A stretch of DNA of 64,000 nucleotides, taken from NCBI RefSeq assembly GCF_003850565.1, contig NZ_CP027706.1:1860001-1924000 (forward strand), read 5' to 3'. Position numbers and translations under genes: made by a program. The stretch's first letter is position 1, and every line of letters starts with the position of its first letter. The notes beneath the pieces were generated by a model. The model saw only the letters and a program-made list of their open reading frames with translations. It made no database searches and was not told the DNA's origin. Below are positions 37,589 through 45,434 of the stretch, piece by piece. The DNA comes from Pseudomonas sessilinigenes (GTDB lineage: Bacteria > Pseudomonadota > Gammaproteobacteria > Pseudomonadales > Pseudomonadaceae).

Positions 37589-38359
37589 TCAGTCGTAGAT
37601 GGCTTTCTTTTTCCAGTCGGCGTCGGCTTCCACTTCTTTCAGGCCCTGGGTCAACTCGTTGACCTCGTCTTCCGCCGGCTCCAGGGTCGAGAGCACCATG
37701 GCATTGGCCCGTGCCAGGAGCTTGTCCAGGTACTCCAGCTGTTCGCTGTAGACCTTGGGGTCCGGTTGCTTGCGCAGGTATTGCACTCCGCGCTCGAAGG
37801 CCAGGCGGGCTTGACCTGGCTGGTTCTGCTGCAAGGCGTGCTGTCCCAGGTTGTTGAAGAATTCGATGTGCAGCAGCACCAGGATATGGCGGATTTCCTT
37901 GATCCAGCGCTTGGCTTCGTTGGGGGGCAGGAAACCATCGTGGGCGGCGCGGGTGACCTGGCCGTGCATGGCCTCCAGCAGGAAGCGCACGTCCTTGGCC
38001 TTGGCTTCGGTCAGGATCGGTGATGGCGGGTTGTTGACCGGGATCGACTCCCCTTGGCCTACCAGGGTGTTCAGCTCGGCAAGGCGGGCCTTGAGTGCTG
38101 TGTTGGCTTTATCCAGGTTGAGCAGGCGCTGCACCACATTGAGTTCCAGGCGGGTCAGCAGCAACTTGAGGGCCGGCGACATGAATTGGCCGGGGAAGGT
38201 TTCGGTGAGTTCGCCACAGCGGCGCAGGCGGTCATTGAGCTCGACCTTGGTGCGGACCTTTTCCAGCTTGTTGTTTTCCACCACATGGTTCATGTAGCCA
38301 ATGGCGATCAAGAGTGCGATCCCGGCTATTACCAGCAGGGTGATCATGAGTGGTGTCAC
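37589..38359 (-). CDS. Membrane-anchored protein of unknown function
   Basis: A 256-residue protein with one N-terminal membrane helix (about residues 6-24, MITLLVIAGIALLIAIGY) and a mostly helical, charged cytoplasmic body that looks like stacked helical hairpins, possibly TPR-like near residues 190-230 (HALQQNQPGQARLAFERGVQYL). I do not recognise a named family. The GTG at 38359 is preferred because GAGG lies 8 bases upstream; ATG at 38347 is the alternative. It converges on the HBM chemoreceptor. Confidence 0.75.
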   Translation of the reverse strand: MTPLMITLLVIAGIALLIAIGYMNHVVENNKLEKVRTKVELNDRLRRCGELTETFPGQFMSPALKLLLTRLELNVVQRLLNLDKANTALKARLAELNTLVGQGESIPVNNPPSPILTEAKAKDVRFLLEAMHGQVTRAAHDGFLPPNEAKRWIKEIRHILVLLHIEFFNNLGQHALQQNQPGQARLAFERGVQYLRKQPDPKVYSEQLEYLDKLLARANAMVLSTLEPAEDEVNELTQGLKEVEADADWKKKAIYD

Positions 38360-38662
38360 CGTTAAAACCTCGTTATAGGATTTCGCGTGCGAGTGTAGTG
38401 GCTTGGCATTTGGGCGCATAGCGCCGCTCGACGAGCCGGAGATGGCTTGAGCCCTGTCCCTATAGATGCGATGACCGTCTCTATAGTGATAGCAGGCGAA
38501 CAGGGAGGGCCATGGGTTCAAATTGATATCACCGGCTGCGCAGGACTATAGCGTCTTGTCGGGTGACAGAATATAGGCGTCAAAGCGCGGGCAGCAGAAA
38601 AGCCCATGGCAGGCCTGAAACGGGTCCGAAGTTATTGATTTAAATAAAGTTATATCTGGGGG
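38360..38662. other. Intergenic region before the tRNA array
   Basis: About 300 bases without a gene, divergent between the unknown membrane protein gene and the tRNA array. It becomes AT-rich toward its right end (GATTTAAATAAAGTTATA around 38636-38653), which fits an UP element for the tRNA promoter. Confidence 0.5.
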
Positions 38663-38691
38663 TTGACGACCTCCCAAAGCATCCATAGAAT
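38663..38691 (+). promoter_or_regulatory. Sigma-70 promoter of the tRNA array
   Basis: TTGACG at 38663-38668, a 17-base spacer and TAGAAT at 38686-38691. A GC-rich discriminator (GCGCGCCA) follows, a feature of promoters under stringent control. An AT-rich stretch lies directly upstream. No comparable promoter lies in the later spacers, so all six tRNAs are probably transcribed from here. Confidence 0.85.
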
Positions 38692-38752
38692 GCGCGCCAC
38701 TTTCAGCGGAAAGCTAAACGCGAAACGCTGGAGGGAGTGAATGTTGTAGCGT

Positions 38753-38828
38753 GTCCCCTTCGTCTAGTGGCCTAGGACACCGCCCTTTCACGGCGGTAAC
38801 AGGGGTTCGAGTCCCCTAGGGGACGCCA
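38753..38828 (+). tRNA. tRNA-Glu (UUC), copy 1
   Basis: A 76-base cloverleaf with acceptor GTCCCCT/AGGGGAC, anticodon loop CTTTCAC, T arm GGTTCGAGTCC and encoded CCA. Confidence 0.97.
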
Positions 38829-38830
38829 AT

Positions 38831-38906
<76 letters not shown>

Positions 38907-39011
38907 ATTTTAAACAGTCTGGCTTTCGGGCGAGACTGAGTGAAACCAGAGCCCAAGTCTTCGGATGCGGATCTGGACACCGAAACACACACCATGTGTT
39001 CCGGGTAGCGT

Positions 39012-39087
39012 GTCCCCTTCGTCTAGTGGCCTAGGACACCGCCCTTTCACGGCGGTAACAGGGGTTCGAGTCCCCTAGGGGACGCCA
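39012..39087 (+). tRNA. tRNA-Glu (UUC), copy 2
   Basis: Identical in sequence to copy 1, 259 bases downstream. Confidence 0.97.
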
Positions 39088-39090
39088 TTT

Positions 39091-39166
<76 letters not shown>

Positions 39167-39271
39167 ATTTTAAACAGTCTGGCTTTCGGGCGAGACTGAG
39201 TGAAACCAGGACCCAAGTCTTCGGATGTGGACCTGGACACCGAAACACACACCATGTGTTCCGGGTAGCGT

Positions 39272-39347
39272 GTCCCCTTCGTCTAGTGGCCTAGGACACC
39301 GCCCTTTCACGGCGGTAACAGGGGTTCGAGTCCCCTAGGGGACGCCA
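39272..39347 (+). tRNA. tRNA-Glu (UUC), copy 3
   Basis: Identical in sequence to copies 1 and 2, 260 bases after copy 2. Confidence 0.97.
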
Positions 39348-39350
39348 TTT

Positions 39351-39426
<76 letters not shown>

Positions 39427-39433
39427 AATTCAC

Positions 39434-39463
39434 AAAAACGCCGCTCATTCGAGCGGCGTTTTT
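39434..39463 (+). terminator. Terminator of the tRNA array
   Basis: CGCCGCTC at 39439-39446 pairs with GAGCGGCG at 39451-39458, loop ATTC, flanked by AAAAA and TTTTT. Confidence 0.93.
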
Positions 39464-40039
39464 GTTTGCGCGTCATAAAGCGATCTTGGCTTCACGCCGT
39501 CCTGTAATCGTCTGGGCAGATACCGTTTCGAGCTCGTCCGCTCCCTTGTCCTGCCAGCTCCCGGCAGTACTGGAGCTTGCAGGAAAATGATATTTGATTG
39601 ATCGAATATGATATTGAACCGAGCGGCGCCGCAGCCTAGTTTCTTCATCGAAAGCACCTTGCCCTTAACTATAAAAATAAAGGTATGCGTCGATGACCCG
39701 CCTCTCGATGGCCTGGACAGCATTGTCTTCGTTCCCAGCTATAGCACCGAACGGTATCCCAACAGGGTGCGACTATCCTCGCTGGAGTAAGCCCTCAGGC
39801 CTTTCGCGCGCCACAGAGCGAAATGTCCTACCTCGCTCTACTGATCCTGGTCGATCGTGATTTTCGCTATGGCAGTTCGCTGGTGAGTAGCGAGGCTGCC
39901 TATCTTCTGGAGGTCGGTGATGGCACTGGGCGATATCGCAGACCATGTCCAGGGCCTCGAACTCACGCCGCGCTTGCAGGCACCCTACGACTGGCCTCAT
40001 TGAACTGCGTTTGCGGCTAGCCTGCGGTCATGACGGGTA
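39464..40039. other. Non-coding or degraded region upstream of the AraC-type regulator
   Basis: These 576 bases hold no gene I can support. They are AT-richer than the surroundings near 39580-39690. Paired repeats at 39587 and 39608 are listed separately. A 27-codon frame at 39920-40003 ends in LELTPRLQAPYDWPH and has Pseudomonas-like codons, so it could be a gene remnant, but no family is recognised. TTGAAC at 39614-39619 with TAGTTT 17 bases on could be a promoter. Confidence 0.4.
39587..39618 (+). promoter_or_regulatory. Direct repeat pair, candidate AraC-family binding site
   Basis: ATGATATT occurs at 39587-39594 and at 39608-39615, exactly 21 bases apart, two helical turns, as AraC-family regulators prefer. 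The second copy continues GAA, making ATATGATATTGAA (39606-39618), found again exactly at 41161-41173 before the amidohydrolase gene. The second copy overlaps a possible -35 (TTGAAC). Confidence 0.5.
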
Positions 40040-41122
40040 ATGGAGCGGGCGGGGCAAAACATGGTGCATTTGATCGCCACACAGGAAACCAATCGTATTG
40101 CCGCTAATTTCCTGCGGCATCTGCGCCGCTGCTTGCGGGACATGTCGGTGCCATTCGACTTGCCGACAGCATTGGCGCGAGTGGGGAGCGATGCCCGGGC
40201 GGTGCTTGCGGGTGACGAGCTGGCGCTGAGTTTCCAGCAGTACTACCAACTGCTCGAGCAGGTGCCCGAGAGTGTTGCCGAGCGCGGTTTCTACCTGCGC
40301 TTGGGGGCGTTGTACGACATCACCGATATCGGCTTGCTGGGGTATGCCTGCCTGAGCGCAGAAAACCTGCGCAAATCCTGGGACCTGACCTTCGGTAGCA
40401 CCGCCTTGCTCCCGCATCCGCTCAATGGAACCAGGCGTGTCTGTGGTGGCCGGGTCGAAGTGCTGCTGCACGCGCCCCTGCACCCTGGCGTCAATGCGCG
40501 TGGGTTGCAGGAAGAGTGGCTGGCCTCCACCTGGCACTGGATCTGCCAGCGCCTGCCGGAGGTCAGTGACAGCCAGGAGTTGCGCCTGGAGCTGGATTAC
40601 CCGGCACCGGCCTACAAGGCGCTCTATAGCGAGATCTTTCCCGGCCGGATCGAATTCTCCCGACCCGGCACGCGGTTGTCGTTTCCCGAGACCTGGTACG
40701 AGTTGCCCTTTCCTGCGGCCAACCCTTCCACTTCGCGTTTGTGCCATGAGCAGTGCCTGTTGGTCATGGCCCAATTGGATAACAACAAGAGCGGCCTGAT
40801 CGACGACGTGCGACGGATGCTGTTGATGAACCCCCAGCGCGAGTTCCCTAGCCTGGAAGTCATGGCCGAGCGCGTCAGGATGACTCCCATCACCTTCTAC
40901 CGACACCTGGCGAAGGCTGGGGTCAACTACCGCATGGTGGTCCTTGAAGTACGAATGGGGCTGGCCAGGGAATATCTGGAAAAAACGCGTATTCCCCTAC
41001 AGGAAGTTGCTTACACCCTGGGTTATGACTACCCAGCGAATTTTTATCGGGCGTTCAAGAAGTGGTTTGGTTTTACCGCGCAAGAGTGTCGTTTTGGTCG
41101 GGATGGAGTGAATTGCCAGTGA
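40040..41122 (+). CDS. AraC-family transcriptional regulator with arabinose-binding-like N-domain
   Basis: A 360-residue regulator. The first 200 residues resemble the Arabinose_bd domain (PF12625 type) of OruR-like Pseudomonas regulators, with LYDITDIGLLGYACLSAENL as a core match. The C-terminal 90 residues hold both helix-turn-helix motifs; FPSLEVMAERVRMTPITFYR is the first and YTLGYDYPANFYRAFKKWFG the second with the AraC signature. ATG at 40040 is given; ATG at 40061, behind GGGGC, is equally possible. It lies directly upstream of, and in line with, the amidohydrolase and is its likely activator. Confidence 0.9.
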   Translation: MERAGQNMVHLIATQETNRIAANFLRHLRRCLRDMSVPFDLPTALARVGSDARAVLAGDELALSFQQYYQLLEQVPESVAERGFYLRLGALYDITDIGLLGYACLSAENLRKSWDLTFGSTALLPHPLNGTRRVCGGRVEVLLHAPLHPGVNARGLQEEWLASTWHWICQRLPEVSDSQELRLELDYPAPAYKALYSEIFPGRIEFSRPGTRLSFPETWYELPFPAANPSTSRLCHEQCLLVMAQLDNNKSGLIDDVRRMLLMNPQREFPSLEVMAERVRMTPITFYRHLAKAGVNYRMVVLEVRMGLAREYLEKTRIPLQEVAYTLGYDYPANFYRAFKKWFGFTAQECRFGRDGVNCQ

Positions 41123-41141
41123 AGTTGCTGGCTGCAATCTA

Positions 41142-41173
41142 ATGATAGTGGAATGCGAGGATATGATATTGAA
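41142..41173 (+). promoter_or_regulatory. Direct repeat pair upstream of the amidohydrolase gene
   Basis: ATGATAGT at 41142-41149 and ATGATATT at 41163-41170 are 21 bases apart, the same spacing as the pair at 39587/39608; both copies are followed by GAA or GGAA. The second overlaps TTGAAG (41169-41174), a possible -35, as a class II activator site would. The amidohydrolase ATG is 57 bases on. Confidence 0.55.
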
Positions 41174-41229
41174 GGGCTTGGAGAGATTGATAGATCCTGT
41201 TCTGTAGATATCCCAGGGGAGGTATTCAC

Positions 41230-42987
41230 ATGAACAGTCAAAAGAATAAAAACTTCAAGTCGAGTCATGCCGGATATAGCGATGCAAAGTCCGACATGGT
41301 GTTTCTCAACGGCAAGATATATACCGTCGATGAACAACAACCGTGGGCCGAGGCGGTGGCGATAAAGGATGGGCTCTTTGTCGCGGTAGGGCGCAGCGTC
41401 GATATCCAGGCCTATATCGACGAGCAGACCCAAGTGGTGGACCTGCAGGGCTCGTTCGCCATGCCGGGCATCTACGATATGCATACCCACCCCGACTTGG
41501 CACTGGCGCCGCGCTATTCGGGCTACTTGAGTGTCGGCCTGGACAGTCCCACCCCGGAGGACGTCAAGGCCAGCATCCTGGAGTACGCCAACCAACACCC
41601 GGGAGATGGCTGGATCTACGGGCAATACTTCGTCCACTTCGAGTTCCGCAAGGCCGGGATCGAGCCCGGGCGCGACTGGCTGGACCAGATCATCGCCGAT
41701 CGCCCGGTGGCGATCCTCGATCGTTCCTGGGGTTCGATCATGGTCAATTCCAAGGCACTGGAGCTGGCGGGCATCGATGCGCAAACCCAGGATCCGAGCA
41801 ACGGCTACATTGTTCGCGACTCGGTGACCGGTGAGCCCAGTGGCGTTCTCGTGGACGGCGGTTACGCCATGATTCATGCCGCCATGCCGCCCACGCCGAT
41901 GCATGCGCTGGTCCGTGCCTACGGTGAAGGCGTCCAGTACCAGACCGGGCGCGGGGTGGTCGGAACCAAGTACGTCCATGTCTGCGAGCATCGCCTCAAC
42001 GCACTCAAGACCCTGGATGACGCCGGTGACCTGACCTTGCGGGTGGAGGCGGCGATCAGCTGGCAGGACGATATCTTCCCGGTCAGGCGTCGTTGGGAGC
42101 TGCTGGCCGGTGAGCGGCACTTCTACCGCAGTGCTCGCTTGAATGCCGGTGCGGTGAAGTTCCACTTCGATGGCACCCATGAAACCCAGTCTTCCTACTT
42201 CGCCACGCCCTATAGCGGCGCAGGGCAGTGGCGAGGCAGCCTGAACCTGACCCCCGAACATATCACCGACCTGGTGGTGGACCTGGACCGGCAAGGCATC
42301 CGGGTGATCGCCCACTGTACCGGCGATGCGGCGTCGGACCTGTTCCTCGATGCCGTGGCCGAGGCCCGGCGGCGCAACGGACCCGATGGCGTGCGGCACC
42401 ATTGCGCGCACTCCTCGGTGTTGCTCGAGCAGAACCTGCCGCGATTCAAGGCATTACAGGTCACCGCCGATTTTTCCCCGGTGGCCTGGTATCCCTATCC
42501 CTTCTCCATGGCCCGCGCCCAGGCCAATGGCGAGGAACGTTCCCAGCGGCTGTTCAACTTCAAGGGCGTACTCGATGCAGGAGGCGTCGCGGTGATGGGG
42601 ACGGATTGGCCGGTATCGGACATCAATCCCTGGATCGGTTTCGAGACCATGATCACCCGGCAGAACCCATGGGACCAGAGCGATGCCTGCTACTACGGCA
42701 GCCCCATTTCCCTGGAGCAGGCCATCCGGGTGATGACCATCAACGGAGCCTGGTGCATGGAGCTGGAGCATCGTTGCGGCAGTATCGAGGTCGGCAAGTC
42801 CGCGGACATGATCGTGCTCGATCGCAACCTGTTCGAGTTGGAGCCCAGGGGCAATATCCACAATACCCAAGTCGATCTCACTGTCCTGGAGGGCGCAGTG
42901 GTCTGGGATCGACATGATCGTTTTGGCGGTACGCAATGGCAGGCACGCTGGCGCAAGGAACTGCCGCAGTTCCACGAAAAAATCTAA
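41230..42987 (+). CDS. YtcJ-type metal-dependent amidohydrolase
   Basis: A 585-residue amidohydrolase_3 family enzyme without signal peptide. The composite beta domain (residues about 22-70 and 520-570) flanks a TIM barrel. Metal and catalytic residues are visible: HTH in YDMHTHPD, Lys in AVKFHFDGTH, His in IAHCTGDAAS and RHHCAHSSV, and Asp in MGTDWPVSDIN. YtcJ-like enzymes hydrolyse amides or formamides; the true substrate is unknown for most. AGGGGAGG precedes the ATG. The first codons include rare ATA and TAT. A G3E GTPase follows 64 bases on. Confidence 0.88.
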   Translation: MNSQKNKNFKSSHAGYSDAKSDMVFLNGKIYTVDEQQPWAEAVAIKDGLFVAVGRSVDIQAYIDEQTQVVDLQGSFAMPGIYDMHTHPDLALAPRYSGYLSVGLDSPTPEDVKASILEYANQHPGDGWIYGQYFVHFEFRKAGIEPGRDWLDQIIADRPVAILDRSWGSIMVNSKALELAGIDAQTQDPSNGYIVRDSVTGEPSGVLVDGGYAMIHAAMPPTPMHALVRAYGEGVQYQTGRGVVGTKYVHVCEHRLNALKTLDDAGDLTLRVEAAISWQDDIFPVRRRWELLAGERHFYRSARLNAGAVKFHFDGTHETQSSYFATPYSGAGQWRGSLNLTPEHITDLVVDLDRQGIRVIAHCTGDAASDLFLDAVAEARRRNGPDGVRHHCAHSSVLLEQNLPRFKALQVTADFSPVAWYPYPFSMARAQANGEERSQRLFNFKGVLDAGGVAVMGTDWPVSDINPWIGFETMITRQNPWDQSDACYYGSPISLEQAIRVMTINGAWCMELEHRCGSIEVGKSADMIVLDRNLFELEPRGNIHNTQVDLTVLEGAVVWDRHDRFGGTQWQARWRKELPQFHEKI

Positions 42988-43051
42988 TTAGTATTCGGTG
43001 CGCGAATCATTCGTGCGGTCATGCCTGAACTTGCCAGTGTGGGTGAGAGCA

Positions 43052-44062
43052 ATGTCTTCGAAACTTCCGATCATTCGTGTCAGTGTTATTTCCGGGTTTC
43101 TCGGTTCGGGAAAAACCACGTTGTTGAACCGTATTCTTAATGGCGACCATGGTTTGAAGATTGCGGTCATGGTCAATGACTTTGGTGAAATAAACATAGA
43201 CGCCAATTTGATTGTCAGTGCCTCGCAGAATATAACCAGCCTGGCCAATGGTTGTATTTGTTGCACTGTTGAAAGTGATCTGATCGAGCAACTTGAGAAG
43301 TTGTGCAAGATGCAAGAGGGGCGACCCGAACATATCCTGATAGAAACCAGTGGTGTTTCCGATCCTGGGCGGGTGGTGCACACCTTGAGGTATCCGCAAT
43401 TGCGCCAACGGCTGGTACTCGACACCGTGGTGGTGCTGCTCGATGCCGAGCGTCATCGCGACCTGCCTGAGGAGGTCAGGCCCCTGGCCCAGGAACAGTT
43501 GGCCGCTGCCGATATCGTGGTGATCAACAAGGTCGATCTGGTCAGTCCCGAGAGCTTGCAGGAGCTGAAGCGGCAGTGGCTGTTTCCCCGGGCCAAGGTC
43601 CATGAGGCGGTCTTTGCCAATATCCCCTTGCCCTTCATCTTTGATACCAGCCCGGAGCGTTTCGCGCCGCTTGCGTTCCATGCCCGCCAGCCGGGTTATG
43701 CCGTGGCCAGGCCCCAGCGACATGATCAACTGTTCAGCAGTTTCAGTTGGCACAGCTCGGCGCCCCTGTCCCTGGCGGCCCTGCGCAAGGTGATTGGCGG
43801 GTTTCCGGACCATGTCTACCGAGCCAAGGGGTTTCTTTATCTGCAGGGGTACCCCGAACGACGCTTTGTCCTGCATCTGGTGGGCGCGCGCCTGGATATC
43901 CAGCCTGCCGCGACCTGGGATGAGCAAGAGGCCGTGGGTAGCCACCTGGTGGTGATCGGCTCCAGGCAGTTGGATGCCCAGGCGCTGTGTGAGCGCCTGG
44001 AGCAATCGGTCTGCCACCCAGAGCTCACTGTTACCCGGCTGGCCGTGGGCTCAGAGCGATAA
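43052..44062 (+). CDS. G3E-family GTPase, CobW/COG0523 type (candidate metallochaperone)
   Basis: A 336-residue P-loop GTPase. Walker A is GFLGSGKTT (residues 15-23), the Cys motif is NGCICC (C68, C70, C71), which binds zinc or another metal in this family, ETSGVSDPG is switch-like and NKVD gives guanine specificity. A CobW C-terminal domain covers about 230-325. COG0523 proteins deliver metal to client enzymes; adjacency to the amidohydrolase suggests that client. ATG at 43052 fits the family. The first 110 codons use several ATA codons, unlike the GC-rich 3' part. Its last 12 bases overlap the convergent lysE-type gene. Confidence 0.88.
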   Translation: MSSKLPIIRVSVISGFLGSGKTTLLNRILNGDHGLKIAVMVNDFGEINIDANLIVSASQNITSLANGCICCTVESDLIEQLEKLCKMQEGRPEHILIETSGVSDPGRVVHTLRYPQLRQRLVLDTVVVLLDAERHRDLPEEVRPLAQEQLAAADIVVINKVDLVSPESLQELKRQWLFPRAKVHEAVFANIPLPFIFDTSPERFAPLAFHARQPGYAVARPQRHDQLFSSFSWHSSAPLSLAALRKVIGGFPDHVYRAKGFLYLQGYPERRFVLHLVGARLDIQPAATWDEQEAVGSHLVVIGSRQLDAQALCERLEQSVCHPELTVTRLAVGSER

Positions 44063-44683
44063 CAGCAAGCGTCCGGCGAACAGCAGCAGGACCAGCCCCA
44101 TGCAGCGTTCGAACCAGTGCCCCAGGCGCATGAACAGCAGGCGGACGCGGGAACTGGAGAAAAACAGCGCGACGATGACGAACCACAGCGCGTTCACCAG
44201 GCACATCCAGGCGCCATACAGGGCCTGGATGCTCAGTGGCGTGCTGGCGCTGACCAGGGTGGTGAAGATTGCCAGGAAAAACAGGGTCGCCTTGGGGTTG
44301 GTGGCGTTGGTCAGGAAACCGGTGATGAAGGCGCGCGGCAGTGTCTGTCGAGCCGGCTCAGGCTCCGCTTCCCCCGGTACGCTGGACTTGGCCTTGCTGC
44401 GCAGCAGGCTGATGCCCAGGTAGAGGATATAGGCGGCACCCAGTAGCTTGGCGACGTTCAGCAACCAGGGCGTGGTGTGCATCAGGGCGCCGACGCCCAA
44501 CAGGGTATAGAGCACATGGACCGAGATGCCGGCGCCGATCCCCAGGGCGGTACAAGTGCCGATCATGCGGCCAAAACGCACGCTCTGGCGGATGGTGACG
44601 GCAAAGTCCGGCCCGGGAGCGAGCACGGCGAGAAAGTGAACCACTGCCAGGGCGGCGAATTCACCGAGATAGGTGGACAGCAT
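44051..44683 (-). CDS. LysE/RhtB-family exporter
   Basis: A 210-residue inner-membrane protein with about six helices. The family hallmark near the start, HFLAVLAPGPDFAVTIRQS, is present, as is the second-repeat FLTNATNPKATLFFLA. LysE/RhtB carriers export amino acids or related compounds. GGAG lies 7 bases before the ATG. It is 35 bases downstream of the AlaX-type gene on the same strand, so they probably form an operon dealing with amino acid excess or misacylation. Confidence 0.92.
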   Translation of the reverse strand: MLSTYLGEFAALAVVHFLAVLAPGPDFAVTIRQSVRFGRMIGTCTALGIGAGISVHVLYTLLGVGALMHTTPWLLNVAKLLGAAYILYLGISLLRSKAKSSVPGEAEPEPARQTLPRAFITGFLTNATNPKATLFFLAIFTTLVSASTPLSIQALYGAWMCLVNALWFVIVALFFSSSRVRLLFMRLGHWFERCMGLVLLLFAGRLLLSL

Positions 44684-44718
44684 GGAAACTCCGTGAGGCA
44701 GGTTGAAGGGGCGAGGGA

Positions 44719-45345
44719 TCAGGCCAGGTCGTAGCTGACCGAGAGCACGCCCTTTTTTTCCGTTACCGATTCAATGCGTACCTGGCCCAGTTCCCGCAGT
44801 CGTTGTACATGGGTACCTCCGCAGCCAAAGGTCGGCAACGGGCCGAAGCCGACCTGGCGCATGCCGTCCTGCAACTCGATGCGGCGCTGCAAATCCGCGG
44901 TTATCCATTGTTCGATGGCGCTGTGCAGCAAGTCGGCATCGATGGCCTGAGGTGTCGGCCCCGGTTTGAACGACACCCGGCCTTCGCCTGGCCAGTGGTG
45001 GGCCTTGACCGGTATCCAACCCAGGCTCTGGCCGAAGTGGCCGATCAGGTGTCCGGCCGAGTGCATACGGCTGTTGAACAGGCGTTGGTCCGGGTCCACC
45101 CGGGCGATGAAAGAGCCGGGCTCGAGGGGCTGGGACAGGTGGTGCAGGATCTGTTCACCGTCCTGCAGTACCCGTAGCACCCGGGCCTCGCCAATCCAGC
45201 CGGTGTCGCTGGGTTGGCCGCCGCCCTGGGGATGGAAAGGCGTGGCGTCGAGGGTGGCGATAAACGAGTCGTCCACCCTGGTGCAGCCCAGGACTTGCAC
45301 CGGGATATTCAATTCATCGTCTTGGAAATACAGGCGCAGCGTCAT
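44719..45345 (-). CDS. Alanyl-tRNA editing protein, AlaX type
   Basis: A 208-residue free-standing editing domain related to the C-terminal part of AlaRS and ThrRS. The zinc-binding motifs are HSAGH and CGGTH, matching the HxxxH and CxxxH pattern. AlaX proteins hydrolyse Ser- or Gly-tRNA(Ala). ATG at 45345 has AAGG upstream and gives MTLRLYFQDD, the family start; the frame extends to 45420 without similarity. It is divergent from the LysR-type regulator gene. Confidence 0.88.
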   Translation of the reverse strand: MTLRLYFQDDELNIPVQVLGCTRVDDSFIATLDATPFHPQGGGQPSDTGWIGEARVLRVLQDGEQILHHLSQPLEPGSFIARVDPDQRLFNSRMHSAGHLIGHFGQSLGWIPVKAHHWPGEGRVSFKPGPTPQAIDADLLHSAIEQWITADLQRRIELQDGMRQVGFGPLPTFGCGGTHVQRLRELGQVRIESVTEKKGVLSVSYDLA

Positions 45346-45434
45346 GTTCGAGACCTTGCAAGTGAGTGTTTTTTTATTATGTGGCGGCCTCGATTGCGTG
45401 ATAATCCGTTCGAAACTCAATGGACTATTGCGTC

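Noticed and set aside
39823..40020. Small plus-strand open frame in the gap before the AraC-type gene
   Set aside because: No ribosome site or family; codon use is not convincing compared with the alternative short frame at 39920.
39427..44062. Integrative element with att sites at the tRNA-Gly 3' end
   Set aside because: No integrase gene and no downstream copy of the tRNA 3' end were found, so the region is called an islet, not an integrative element.
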